Assembly (NCBI RefSeq): GCF_034932105.1
Contig: NZ_JAYGIG010000005.1
Coordinates: 1 to 64,000 of the forward strand
DNA from: Leptothoe sp034932105
GTDB lineage: Bacteria > Cyanobacteriota > Cyanobacteriia > Phormidesmidales > Phormidesmidaceae
DNA: 64,000 nt
Reading direction: 5' to 3'
Positions 27,427-36,793 of this stretch are shown here, piece by piece (positions within the stretch are counted from its first letter, which is position 1; each line of letters opens with the position of its first letter). The notes under the pieces are model-generated. The model had not been told where the DNA came from. It saw only the letters and a program-made list of their open reading frames with translations, and searched no databases. The position numbers and the translations under genes are program-made.

Positions 27427-27822
27427 ATGACAGCCATGACAACAACATTAAACATGGGTAAACTCACCACCCATATTTTAGATACGGCCGGGGGCTGTCC
27501 TGCGGCTGGGGTAACGGTGAAACTTTATGGCATTGATGGCGATGGTGCCAATGGCGATAGTCGCCGTTGCCTTTCTCATCAGGTGACCAATATCGATGGC
27601 CGCACAGACCAGCCCCTGTTAGCCGCCGAGGACATGGCCATTGGTACCTATGAGCTGCAATTTTGGATCGGGGATTACTTTGCCTCTAGCCCTAACCCGC
27701 TACCAAATCCAGCTTTTTTAGACCTGATTCCGATTCGGTTTGCGATCGCTGACCCAACAGCCCATTACCATGTACCGCTGCTAGTGTCCCCATGGTCCTA
27801 TAGTACATATCGCGGCAGTTAA
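27427..27822 (+). CDS. uraH: 5-hydroxyisourate hydrolase (transthyretin-like)
   Basis: This hydrolyses 5-hydroxyisourate to OHCU, between the HpxO and UraD steps. The 131-aa protein shows the family signature residues: His in LTTHILD, Arg in DGRTD, His in HYHVPLLVSP and the C-terminal YRGS tetrapeptide. It is cytoplasmic. The first ATG at 27427 is used; MTTTLNMGKL internal Mets are alternatives. A possible -35 TTGACA at 27384 lies upstream, with a poorly spaced -10. The deaminase gene follows after 57 bp. Confidence 0.96.
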   Translation: MTAMTTTLNMGKLTTHILDTAGGCPAAGVTVKLYGIDGDGANGDSRRCLSHQVTNIDGRTDQPLLAAEDMAIGTYELQFWIGDYFASSPNPLPNPAFLDLIPIRFAIADPTAHYHVPLLVSPWSYSTYRGS

Positions 27823-27879
27823 TCGTGGTTACTATTTAAAGTCTCATATAGGGTCATTGAGAGTATACATAAGGACAGC

Positions 27880-29238
27880 ATGGGCACTTTACTGGTCAAG
27901 CATATTCATACGTTAGTCACCATGGATGACCAGCGCCGGGAAATCCGGGATGGAGCATTGTGGATTCAAGACAATGTTATTCAGCAGGTGGGCACTACGG
28001 AGGCACTGCCAACAACGGCGGATGAAGTGGTGGATTTGCAAGGTCGGTATATTGTTCTGCCGGGTCTGATTAATACCCATCACCATTTTTACCAAACCCT
28101 GACCCGAGCGATTCCCGCTGCCCAAAATTGCGATCTCTTCACTTGGCTGCAAACCCTTTATCCCATCTGGGCAAACCTCACCAGTGAGGCGATCTATGCC
28201 AGTGCCCAAATGGCCGCCGCCGAGTTAATGCTCTCCGGCTGCACCACCGCCAGCGATCACCTCTACATTTTTCCCAACGATTGCACCCTGGACGATGAAA
28301 TTCGAGCCATCCAAGCCATTGGCCTGCGGTTTCACGCTAGCCGAGGCAGCATGAGTGTGGGGGAAAGCCAGGGGGGACTGCCCCCCGACCGCCTAGTGGA
28401 AACGGAAGCCGAGATCCTCAAAGACTCCCAACGGCTGATTGAGGAGTACCACGACAACGACCGCCATTCCATGCTGCGGCTAGTGCTAGCCCCCTGTTCT
28501 CCCTTTTCGGTCTCACCGGATCTGATGCGGGAGTCGGCGGCCTTGGCCCGGAGCTATCCCGGTGTGCGCCTCCACACCCATCTGGCCGAAAATCAAAGCG
28601 ATGTGGCCTACAGTCTCGAGAAATTTGGCCTGCAGCCAGGGGACTATGCCGAATCCCTCGGTTGGCTTGGGGCCGATGTGTGGCACGCCCACTGTGTGCA
28701 ACTGAACGATGCTGCCATCGAAAAATTTGCCCATACCCACACTGGGGTGGCCCACTGTCCCTGTAGCAACATGCGGCTGGCCAGTGGCATTGCCCCCATC
28801 CGTAAATTGTTGTCAGCGGGTGTGCCCGTGGGGATTGGGGTGGATGGCGCGGCGTCTAATGATGCCTCCAATTTGTTGCAGGAAGCCCGAACCGCCTTTC
28901 TCTTAGCCCGGGTGCGCGATCAGTCGGCGGCGGCACTGACGGCTCGGGAAACCTTAGAAATGGCCACCCGGGGTGGGGCCCAGGTGCTAGGGCGGGACGA
29001 CATTGGCCATCTGGCCCCCGGCATGTCAGCGGACTTTATCGCCTTTAACCTGGATACTCCCGCCTTTGTGGGTAGTCACCACGATGTAGTAGCTGCCCTG
29101 ATTTTCTGTCAGCCCCCCGCCGTAGACTACAGTTTCATCAATGGCAAAAAAGTGATTGATCAGGGGCGATTAGTCACGGTGTCCATGGCACCGCTGATCG
29201 AAACCTGTAATCGCCTGGCGATGGGCTTGGTGAATTAA
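27880..29238 (+). CDS. 8-oxoguanine deaminase (amidohydrolase family)
   Basis: A 452-aa metal-dependent amidohydrolase of the COG0402 type. Metal and catalytic residues are visible: the HxH in INTHHHFYQTLTRA, His in HTHLAEN, His in HAHCVQL and the Asp in GVDGAASND. The motif context, especially HHHFYQTLTRAIP and the LFTWLQTLYPIW segment, matches enzymes assigned as 8-oxoguanine deaminase, which turn 8-oxoguanine into urate. A guanine or other aminohydrolase role is the main alternative. AAGGA lies 4 nt before the ATG. A GTATAC core at 27863-27868 precedes it. It would feed urate to HpxO. Confidence 0.85.
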   Translation: MGTLLVKHIHTLVTMDDQRREIRDGALWIQDNVIQQVGTTEALPTTADEVVDLQGRYIVLPGLINTHHHFYQTLTRAIPAAQNCDLFTWLQTLYPIWANLTSEAIYASAQMAAAELMLSGCTTASDHLYIFPNDCTLDDEIRAIQAIGLRFHASRGSMSVGESQGGLPPDRLVETEAEILKDSQRLIEEYHDNDRHSMLRLVLAPCSPFSVSPDLMRESAALARSYPGVRLHTHLAENQSDVAYSLEKFGLQPGDYAESLGWLGADVWHAHCVQLNDAAIEKFAHTHTGVAHCPCSNMRLASGIAPIRKLLSAGVPVGIGVDGAASNDASNLLQEARTAFLLARVRDQSAAALTARETLEMATRGGAQVLGRDDIGHLAPGMSADFIAFNLDTPAFVGSHHDVVAALIFCQPPAVDYSFINGKKVIDQGRLVTVSMAPLIETCNRLAMGLVN

Positions 29239-29287
29239 TGGGTGAATTAAAGGAAAAACCCCATAGCTAGGCACGCTACCACCGCTG

Positions 29288-29330
29288 ATGGCGACCCTCA
29301 CCCCGGGGCCGCTCCCCGATCGGTCGCCAT
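29288..29330 (+). terminator. Hairpin after the urate genes
   Basis: ATGGCGACC at 29288-29296 pairs with GGTCGCCAT at 29322-29330, with a GC-rich loop that can pair further. No T-run follows, so termination is not certain. Confidence 0.5.
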
Positions 29331-29387
29331 GTTACGTAAATCAGGTTCTACAATCTATAGATGCTGTAACCCCTTGCGATTGCTTTC

Positions 29388-32300
29388 ATGGCTCTTTCGT
29401 CCGTTGTCCGTGCCCTCAGTAAGACCGCTCTAACTCAAGAACTGCTCACCAAGCTGGATCAGCAGCAGCGGCTGGTGCTAAGTGGGGTGCCGCGTTTACC
29501 CAAGGGCCTAGTGGCATCGGCCTTGGCCCAAGCCCAGGATCGACCCATGCTAGTGGTGACGGCAACATTGGAAGAGGCGGGGCGTTGGACGGCCCAGTTA
29601 GAAGCCATGGGTTGGCCCAGGGTGTCGCTATATCCCACTTCGGAAGCATCCCCCTATGATCCTTTTGACCAGGAGTCGGAGATGACCTGGGGCCAGCTGC
29701 AGGTGCTGGCGGATTTGCTGAAGGATGCTGATAAGCCTAGTGTAATTGTGGCGACGGAGCGGGCGTTGCAGCCCCACCTGCCGCCCGTGGGGGCGTTTAA
29801 GCCCTACTGTCTACAGCTGGAACAGGGCATGGAGCTAAACCTGAAGCAGCTGTCCCGCACCCTGGCTACGTTGGGCTATGAAAAGGTACCCACGGTGGAA
29901 ACGGAGGGCCAGTGGAGCCAGCGGGGAGACATCATTGATGTGTTTCCGGTGTCGGCGGAACTGCCGGTGCGGTTGGAACTGTTTGGGGATGAGCTGGAGC
30001 GGCTGCGGGAGTTTGATCCGGCGAATCAGCGGTCGTTGGATAAGATTTCGACATTGTTGCTGACGACGACGGATTTTAGTCCCTTGATTGCGGCCACCTT
30101 GGCGGAGCAAGGGGTGCTGATGGACCTGATGCTGCCGGAGGCTCAGGAGAATTATGAAAATGGTCAGCGGGTGGAGGGGCTACGGCGGTTTTTGGGGATT
30201 GCTTTTGACCAGCCTGCGTCCCTATTGGACTATTTGTCGGAAGATGTGCTGATTGCCATTGATGAGCTGGATCAGTGCCGGGCCCATAGCAGCCGCTGGT
30301 ATGACCAGGTGGAAACCTACTGGCATGAGGTGAATGAAACCCTGGGGGCCAGTGCAGAAATTCGATTGCCGGGCAACGGGGTGCCGAAGCTCCATCGCAC
30401 CTTGGATCAGGCCCTGGAGGATCTATCGCTGTTTTCCCAGGTGCTGCTGTCGGAAATTGCCGTGGATGGAGAAGGGTTGAACCTATCCAGCCGTCCGGTC
30501 CCGGCGGTGCCCCATCAGTTTGGTCGGTTGGCGGAGACGGTGCGGGGGGAGTGCGATCGCAAACACAAAATCTGGCTCGTCTCCGCCCAGCCCAGCCGCT
30601 CCGTCGCCCTCCTGCAAGAACACGACTGTTCAGCCCAGTTTATCCCCAACCCCAAAGACTACCCCGCCATCGAAAAGCTCCACACCCAGTATGTGTCCGT
30701 CGGGCTCAAATATTCCGGCCTAGCCGAGCTGGAAGGATTTATCCTGCCCACCTTTCGCATTGGCATCGTCACCGACCGAGAGTTTTTTGGCCAACATACC
30801 CTGGCCACCCCCAGCTATGTGCGCAAACGCCGCCGGGCCGCATCCCAAAAAGTCGATCCCAACAAACTACAACCCAACGACTTTGTCGTCCACCGCAACC
30901 ACGGCATCGGCCAGTTTCTCAAATTAGAAAGTCTCACCATTGATATGGAGACCCGAGAGTACCTGGTGATTAAATATGCCGATGGTCTCCTGCGGGTAGC
31001 GGCGGACCAAATGGCCTCCCTGTCGAGATTTCGCGCATCGGCGGAGAAAAATCCCCAGCTGAATAGAATGAGCGGAAAGGCCTGGGAAACGACGAAGGCC
31101 CGCGCCAAAAAAGCGATCCAAAAAGTTGCCGTAGATCTGCTCAGACTCTACGCCCAGCGCTCCCAGCTAGAAGGCTTTTCCTATCCTGAAGACATGCCCT
31201 GGCAACAGGAACTAGAAGACTCCTTCCCCTACCAACCCACCCCCGACCAGCTTAAGGCCACCCAAGATGTGAAACGGGATATGGAAAGCCTGCGCCCCAT
31301 GGACCGTCTGGTGTGTGGCGACGTGGGCTTTGGCAAAACCGAAGTGGCCATCCGCTGCATTTTCAAAGCGGTGGTTGCCGGGAAACAGGTGGCCATGCTA
31401 GCCCCTACCACCATTCTCACCCAGCAACACTACCACACCATCAAAGAGAGATTTGCCCCCTACCCCATCCAGGTAGGATTGTTAAACCGATTCCGCACCG
31501 CCAGTGAACGCAAAGACATTCTTCAGCGGTTGGCCACCGGGGAACTGGACGTCGTGGTGGGCACCCACCAGCTGTTAGGAAAAGCGGTCAAATTCAAGGA
31601 TCTGGGTCTGCTAGTGGTGGACGAAGAACAGCGGTTTGGGGTGAACCAAAAAGAGAAAATCAAAGCCATGAAAACCGAGGTGGACGTGCTCACCCTCAGC
31701 GCCACCCCCATCCCCCGCACCCTGTACATGTCCCTTTCCGGCGTCAGGGAAATGAGCCTAATTACTACCCCGCCGCCATCCCGCCGCCCGATTATGACCC
31801 ACCTGGCCCCCTTTGATCCTGAAAAGGTGCGGGCCGCCATCCGTCAGGAGCTAGACCGGGGGGGACAGGTTTTCTATGTTGTCCCTCGAGTGGACGGCAT
31901 AGAAGAGATCGCCGCCCGGATTCGAGAGATGATTCCGTCCATCCGCCTAGCGGTGGCCCACGGCCAGATGCAGGAAGGCGAGCTAGAGGCAACCATGCTG
32001 GCCTTTAGCAGTGGCGAGGCGGACCTGATGGTGTGTACCACCATTATCGAATCGGGGTTAGACATTCCTCGAGTCAATACCATTTTGATCGAGGACTCCC
32101 AAAAATTTGGCCTGTCCCAGCTGTATCAGCTCCGGGGTCGAGTGGGTCGGGCCGGCATTCAGGCCCATGCCTGGTTGTTTTTCCCCCGCCAGGACAAACT
32201 GTCGGACAAGGCCCGCAAGCGGCTGCGGGCGATTCAGGAATTTACCCAGCTGGGTTCCGGCTATCAGCTGGCCATGCGGGATATGGAGATTCGCGGCATT

Positions 32301-32897
32301 GGCAACCTGTTGGGGGTACAGCAGTCGGGCCAAATGGAGGTGATTGGCTTTGACCTGTATATGGATATGCTGCAGGAATCCATCGCAGAGATTCGGGGTC
32401 AGGAGATTCCCCAGGTGGATGAGACCCAGGTCGATCTGAAGCTGACGGCCTTCATTCCCAACAACTACATTGATGACACCGATCAGAAAATGGGCGTTTA
32501 CCGTGCCCTGGTGGCCGCCGACACGAAGCGGGAACTGATGCAAATTGTGACCGATTTAAACGACCGATTTGGGCCAATTCCCCCGGCGGTGGAGCAGCTG
32601 GTGAAGATGCTGGAGCTAAAACAGATTGCCAAGCCCTTGGGCTTTGCCAAGATCAAGCCGGAGGGCCAGCAGCATGTGGTACTGGAAACACCCATGGAGG
32701 CTCCAGCTTGGAAGCTGCTGCATGAGAAGGTGCCCGGACATTTGAAGTCGCGGTTTGTGTATGCGTCGGGGAAGGTGACGGTGCGGGGCCTAGGGGTGAT
32801 GAAACCAGACAAGCAGTTGGAGAATTTGATTGAGTGGTTGGGCTATATGCGCGGGGCATTAACGGAACCCGCTTTGGCGGGGGGTCGGGTCTCTTAG
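29388..32897 (+). CDS. mfd: Transcription-repair coupling factor Mfd
   Basis: Mfd removes RNA polymerase stalled at DNA lesions and recruits UvrA. The 1169-aa length and domain order are typical. UvrB-homology modules fill the N-terminal 400 residues. A CarD-like RNA-polymerase interaction domain follows (FVVHRNHGIGQFLKLE, near 500). The translocase has Walker A GDVGFGKTEVA (near 643) and DEEQRFGV (near 744) with the QLRGRVGR motif of the second RecA domain. A C-terminal UvrA-masking domain ends the protein. It is a stand-alone housekeeping gene. Confidence 0.98.
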   Translation: MALSSVVRALSKTALTQELLTKLDQQQRLVLSGVPRLPKGLVASALAQAQDRPMLVVTATLEEAGRWTAQLEAMGWPRVSLYPTSEASPYDPFDQESEMTWGQLQVLADLLKDADKPSVIVATERALQPHLPPVGAFKPYCLQLEQGMELNLKQLSRTLATLGYEKVPTVETEGQWSQRGDIIDVFPVSAELPVRLELFGDELERLREFDPANQRSLDKISTLLLTTTDFSPLIAATLAEQGVLMDLMLPEAQENYENGQRVEGLRRFLGIAFDQPASLLDYLSEDVLIAIDELDQCRAHSSRWYDQVETYWHEVNETLGASAEIRLPGNGVPKLHRTLDQALEDLSLFSQVLLSEIAVDGEGLNLSSRPVPAVPHQFGRLAETVRGECDRKHKIWLVSAQPSRSVALLQEHDCSAQFIPNPKDYPAIEKLHTQYVSVGLKYSGLAELEGFILPTFRIGIVTDREFFGQHTLATPSYVRKRRRAASQKVDPNKLQPNDFVVHRNHGIGQFLKLESLTIDMETREYLVIKYADGLLRVAADQMASLSRFRASAEKNPQLNRMSGKAWETTKARAKKAIQKVAVDLLRLYAQRSQLEGFSYPEDMPWQQELEDSFPYQPTPDQLKATQDVKRDMESLRPMDRLVCGDVGFGKTEVAIRCIFKAVVAGKQVAMLAPTTILTQQHYHTIKERFAPYPIQVGLLNRFRTASERKDILQRLATGELDVVVGTHQLLGKAVKFKDLGLLVVDEEQRFGVNQKEKIKAMKTEVDVLTLSATPIPRTLYMSLSGVREMSLITTPPPSRRPIMTHLAPFDPEKVRAAIRQELDRGGQVFYVVPRVDGIEEIAARIREMIPSIRLAVAHGQMQEGELEATMLAFSSGEADLMVCTTIIESGLDIPRVNTILIEDSQKFGLSQLYQLRGRVGRAGIQAHAWLFFPRQDKLSDKARKRLRAIQEFTQLGSGYQLAMRDMEIRGIGNLLGVQQSGQMEVIGFDLYMDMLQESIAEIRGQEIPQVDETQVDLKLTAFIPNNYIDDTDQKMGVYRALVAADTKRELMQIVTDLNDRFGPIPPAVEQLVKMLELKQIAKPLGFAKIKPEGQQHVVLETPMEAPAWKLLHEKVPGHLKSRFVYASGKVTVRGLGVMKPDKQLENLIEWLGYMRGALTEPALAGGRVS

Positions 32898-33100
32898 CCG
32901 CTTTACAAAGCTGCCGCATAGAAATGTTTAAGCTCCTGTGAGACTCCTGGATCACGACCTTTTCTTGGTCTAGCCTTAACCTAGGATGCATATGATGGTG
33001 CTGACTAACTCAGGGTGATCTCGGATGTATTCAGGGCGCTTTTTTATATTCTATAAAGGCTTCTGTAAAGGCTCATTCTCCTCCCCTTGTTCCCCCTACT

Positions 33101-34084
33101 GTGACTGATTTTTCGGTTGTTATTTGTACCTATAACGGTGAGCATCGTTTACCGATATTACTAGACAGGTTAAGGGGACAGCGCCTCCCCCAGACTCTAA
33201 CTTGGGAAATCCTGATCGTTGACAACAACAGCCGCGACCAGACGGCCCAATGTATTCACACCCATCAGCAACAGTGGCCGACCCACAGTTCCCTCCGATA
33301 TATCTTTGAACCCCGTCAAGGATTGGCCTATGCTCGACGCTGCGCCATGCAGGTTGCCAACAGCGAGCTAGTGGGCTTTCTCGATGACGATACCCTGCCC
33401 GCCGAGGATTGGGTGGCCCAAGCCTATGAATTTGGTCAAGGCCAGCCCCAGGTGGGGGCCTACGGCAGTGCCATTAACGGTCAGTATGAAAGCCAGCCAC
33501 CCCAAGGATTTGAACGTATTGCCAGCTGTTTAGCCATTATTCAGCGGGGCGATACGGCGTTTCCATATGAGCGGCAGGGAGTACTCCCCGCCGGGGCAGG
33601 CATGGTCATCCGCCGTCGGGCCTGGCAGCAATGTGTGCCAGTAGAACCCGCCCTCAAGGGGGTGTGTGGCACCAGCCTCCAGGCCAAAGGAGAAGATGTG
33701 GAAACCCTCAGCTACATTCGCCAGGGAGGCTGGCCCATTTGGCACAATCCCCAGATGCAGCTCACCCATGTGATTCCTGAAACCCGGCTGCGACCCGCCT
33801 ATTTGCTCCACCTATTTCAGAGCATTGGGGTGAGCCGCTATGCCCTCCGCTGTGTTCGTTACCACCCCTGGCGGCGTCCCTGGATGCTGCTCATGCACGG
33901 CGTGAATGATCTGCGTAAACTCCTGGTCCACATTATTAAAACAAAACAGCTTTACCCGACGGATATTGTCACCGCCTGTGAACGGACGTTATTGGTACAC
34001 AGTTTTCTCAGCCCCATCCATGGATTATGGGTGCGATTGTTCTTGCCCCCCATGGACATGACGGTCTTTAGAGAACAGCCTTAA
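33101..34084 (+). CDS. Family 2 glycosyltransferase, HpsE-like
   Basis: A 327-aa inverting GT2 enzyme: VVICTYNGEHRLPILLDRL at the N-terminus, the nucleotide-binding LIVDNNSRDQT, and the DxD-type metal site in VGFLDDDTLPAEDW. The C-terminal third has a hydrophobic amphipathic region. Sequence style matches the glycosyltransferases annotated as HpsE in hormogonium/exopolysaccharide clusters, but no other such gene is nearby. The start is GTG 33101; no Shine-Dalgarno is seen. Its stop codon overlaps the stop of the convergent histidine kinase in a shared TTAA. Confidence 0.85.
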   Translation: MTDFSVVICTYNGEHRLPILLDRLRGQRLPQTLTWEILIVDNNSRDQTAQCIHTHQQQWPTHSSLRYIFEPRQGLAYARRCAMQVANSELVGFLDDDTLPAEDWVAQAYEFGQGQPQVGAYGSAINGQYESQPPQGFERIASCLAIIQRGDTAFPYERQGVLPAGAGMVIRRRAWQQCVPVEPALKGVCGTSLQAKGEDVETLSYIRQGGWPIWHNPQMQLTHVIPETRLRPAYLLHLFQSIGVSRYALRCVRYHPWRRPWMLLMHGVNDLRKLLVHIIKTKQLYPTDIVTACERTLLVHSFLSPIHGLWVRLFLPPMDMTVFREQP

Positions 34085-35820
34085 CGGATTAGCAGGGGTA
34101 GCTGGATCGTCACCGTGGTACCGGATACAGCATCCGAGGCAATTGTAAACTGCCCCTTGTGGGCGAGCACAATCCGTTTCACAATGGCCAGGCCCAGACC
34201 GTTGCCATGGGACTTGGTGGTAAAAAAGGGCGTGGTAATTTTCTCCAAGATTGAGGGCGGAATGGGATTCCCGCCATTGTTAATCCGTACCGTCACATGC
34301 TCGGCCTTGGAGGAGTGGCTAATGTCCCAGGTGATTTTCTCGCCAGCCCGGACCGCCTCACAAGCATTGGTAATCAGGTTGATAAACACCTGTTTGAGTT
34401 TGTCAGAATCCGCAGCTACGATGGTTGAAATGGGGTTGGCATTGAACCTGATCACCCGATCGGTCACGGCAGGATGGGACTGGAGGGAGGCGAGCAGGTC
34501 CGTACTCCACTGGTTGAGTTCGATCGGTTTCCGGTCGAGGGTTTGCGGCTTGGAGAGGAGCAGGATTTCGTTGAGCAAACGCTTGAGTCGCTCAGCTTCT
34601 TCTAAGGCAATGTCCAGTCGAGATTGGAAACGGCTATCCAGCTTTAGCTTTTGAAAGCTCGTTAGCCCCATCAGGATCGTGGTCAGCGGATTGCGAATCT
34701 CGTGGACAATCATGGATGCGAGCTCACCCACCTCGGCCAGGTGAGCGAGGGCTTTTGTAGCGTTCGCTTCGGCTTGCTGCCGTTCGGCCTCTAGGCATTT
34801 CCTAGTGCTAATGTCCCGCACCATGGTAATCATGCATTGCTGCCCTTCAAACTCCAGGGGAGCGGCCGAAATCTCGGCAGACAGCTGATGTTTATGTTTG
34901 GTTAAACAGGTCAACTCATCGGTCCAGCCCTGGCCTTGGCGAAAAACAGATTGGGTAAATGCCATCAGTTTTGGCATTTCGTCAGGGTGGATCTGGGAAA
35001 TTTTGATGGAGTTGAGCAATTCCTGCCGCGAATAGTTTAGCAACTGAGTGGCGCGGAGATTGGCTTCCAGAATCCGATCCTGGGCCGGGTCGATCACAAA
35101 GATGGCATCGTTAGACCCTTCAAAAATTTTGCGAAAGCGCTGTTCTAGGGAAGAATGGGCCATTCTTTCCAGCTGTAACTGGGCCGACACCTGCTGCAGC
35201 TCTGCCCGATAGTGATCTAATTTTCGGGTTAACTGCTGATTGATGGACAGCAAATTACCCTGTAAGAGCGACAGCGGATCACTGGTTGTATCCGTTGCTG
35301 AAGGTGGCTTCAGGGTAGAGGAGCAGCGCTGTAATTCAATTTCAATGGCCATGGCCGCCTGGGTGGCCATCAGGGTCAAAACCTGCTGCTGTTCGAGCTG
35401 AAAGGGCTCAATGGCTGGTCTGAGGGCCAGGAGAATGCCACTACAGTTACCATGGGGACTGCTCAATGGCACCCCACAATAGGCCACGACAAGACTGGCC
35501 TGGAGGGGGTGGGTGCCGATCGCCGGAATTTTTTGGTTTACAATATTGTGGGCTAGGCTGCTCCAACATTCAGTATCTTGAGGGGATTCTGAATGGAGGT
35601 CTGGGCTGACGGTAAAGCGATAGCCGTCCACCGCATCTTGGCCCAGCATCACCTGACTGGCTCCCAAACCATGGCGGAGACCAGAGACCAGTTCTGCTAA
35701 ATAGGCTTGTAGGTGGCCAACTCTGTAGTCCAGTGAGGTCATGGCCGATAGCCACCGAGACTGAATCTGATGGCTGGGAATACAGGCAACCTGAATCTGA
35801 GACTCATTCATTGAAATCAT
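34081..35820 (-). CDS. GAF-PAS hybrid sensor histidine kinase
   Basis: A 579-aa cytoplasmic kinase with no membrane helices. A GAF-like domain covers residues about 30-165, then a coiled coil (about 190-230), a PAS domain with PAC (about 228-345) and a HisKA helix with phospho-acceptor His373 in IVHEIRNPLTTI. The HATPase domain has N-box LITNACEAV and G-box HGNGLGLAI. The input signal is unknown. No partner regulator is adjacent; a lone receiver domain at 42.6 kb is one candidate. The start may be Met1 or Met4. Confidence 0.9.
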   Translation of the reverse strand: MISMNESQIQVACIPSHQIQSRWLSAMTSLDYRVGHLQAYLAELVSGLRHGLGASQVMLGQDAVDGYRFTVSPDLHSESPQDTECWSSLAHNIVNQKIPAIGTHPLQASLVVAYCGVPLSSPHGNCSGILLALRPAIEPFQLEQQQVLTLMATQAAMAIEIELQRCSSTLKPPSATDTTSDPLSLLQGNLLSINQQLTRKLDHYRAELQQVSAQLQLERMAHSSLEQRFRKIFEGSNDAIFVIDPAQDRILEANLRATQLLNYSRQELLNSIKISQIHPDEMPKLMAFTQSVFRQGQGWTDELTCLTKHKHQLSAEISAAPLEFEGQQCMITMVRDISTRKCLEAERQQAEANATKALAHLAEVGELASMIVHEIRNPLTTILMGLTSFQKLKLDSRFQSRLDIALEEAERLKRLLNEILLLSKPQTLDRKPIELNQWSTDLLASLQSHPAVTDRVIRFNANPISTIVAADSDKLKQVFINLITNACEAVRAGEKITWDISHSSKAEHVTVRINNGGNPIPPSILEKITTPFFTTKSHGNGLGLAIVKRIVLAHKGQFTIASDAVSGTTVTIQLPLLIR

Positions 35821-35950
35821 GACATTTCTCAGAACTAACTTTTTTGATTAGGTTCACCTGAATCTTAGATGAGTATTTTCTGAGAATCCATGATTCAAAT
35901 CAAGTTTAGGCGGAAACTTTGCATCGCGCCGTATGCCAAAGGTCTAGCCA

Positions 35951-36010
35951 GCGGCTGAAAGCCTGCAACCGACTGCGTTGCCCATCGCTATCGCTTTCCA
36001 GCTTTCAGCC
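35951..36010 (+). repeat. Dispersed palindromic element, copy 1
   Basis: GGCTGAAAGC at 35953-35962 and GCTTTCAGCC at 36001-36010 are perfect inverted ends of a 58-bp element between the histidine kinase and the CRP-type regulator genes. A related copy lies at 40831-40885 in the other orientation. Confidence 0.65.
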
Positions 36011-36025
36011 ATATCATCATTTTTT

Positions 36026-36649
36026 TTATTGTTTCAAAAATGAAACTTTACGCTGGTGGCGCTGAATGATGCCGTCGTCTTGTAATTTTCTTAGGGCGCG
36101 TGAAACGACTTCCGGTGTCAGGCAAATTTGTTCGGCTATCTCTTTCACAGAGCAGTTGAGCACAAAGGTGCTTTTGCCAGATGGTTTGAGGGCATTTAAA
36201 TAGGCTAGGACACGGGCGTAGGCTGAGCGGATACAGCGCAGCGTCATGATGGTTTTGGCGGTGTAGAGTTGTTCGGCTAGCTGACCTACGAAGATGAGGG
36301 AAATTTCTGGGTCGTGCCGGAGCAAGGTGAGGAAGGTGTGTTGGGGAATCGCGATGATTTTGGAGGGTTGGGTTGCGATCGCAGAATTCTGATATACCGC
36401 ATTAAACAAAGCATCTTCGCCAAACCACATGCCATTTTCCACCCCATATTGGTGACTGATGTGACCGGTTTCAAGGTAGCGCACCAGCTGAATCTTGCCC
36501 GTTTGTACCCCAAAGATATGCTGGGCAGCTTCATCCGCATGAAAGATAATCTCTCCTGGCTGAAGAGACAATAATATGGGCTTAGTATCGATTAGCTCCT
36601 GCTGCAACAAGTGGTTGAGAGCTTGAATGTAATTGTCCAACGATTCCAT
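36026..36649 (-). CDS. CRP/FNR-family transcriptional regulator
   Basis: Residues 20-130 form a cyclic-nucleotide-type beta-barrel. The phosphate-binding cassette reads FGEDALFNAVYQNS, where the Arg that contacts cAMP in Crp is replaced, so cAMP binding is doubtful. A dimerisation helix follows, then a Crp-type helix-turn-helix at about 165-190 (VKEIAEQICLTPEVVSRAL). No FNR-type cysteine cluster is present. The regulated genes are not evident from context; the membrane protein at 36.8-37.8 kb lies upstream on the same strand. Confidence 0.9.
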   Translation of the reverse strand: MESLDNYIQALNHLLQQELIDTKPILLSLQPGEIIFHADEAAQHIFGVQTGKIQLVRYLETGHISHQYGVENGMWFGEDALFNAVYQNSAIATQPSKIIAIPQHTFLTLLRHDPEISLIFVGQLAEQLYTAKTIMTLRCIRSAYARVLAYLNALKPSGKSTFVLNCSVKEIAEQICLTPEVVSRALRKLQDDGIIQRHQRKVSFLKQ

Positions 36650-36793
36650 TGAAAGACATGTAGACTACGATGCCTAATAAATTAAGACCCTAATCTAAGC
36701 CCTCCCCCAATGGTCACCTAAGGCCAGCATCAATTAGGCTGAGCATTGACTTAAAATTGCCATACAGTTACTCATACAGGTTTTAATCCCCTA

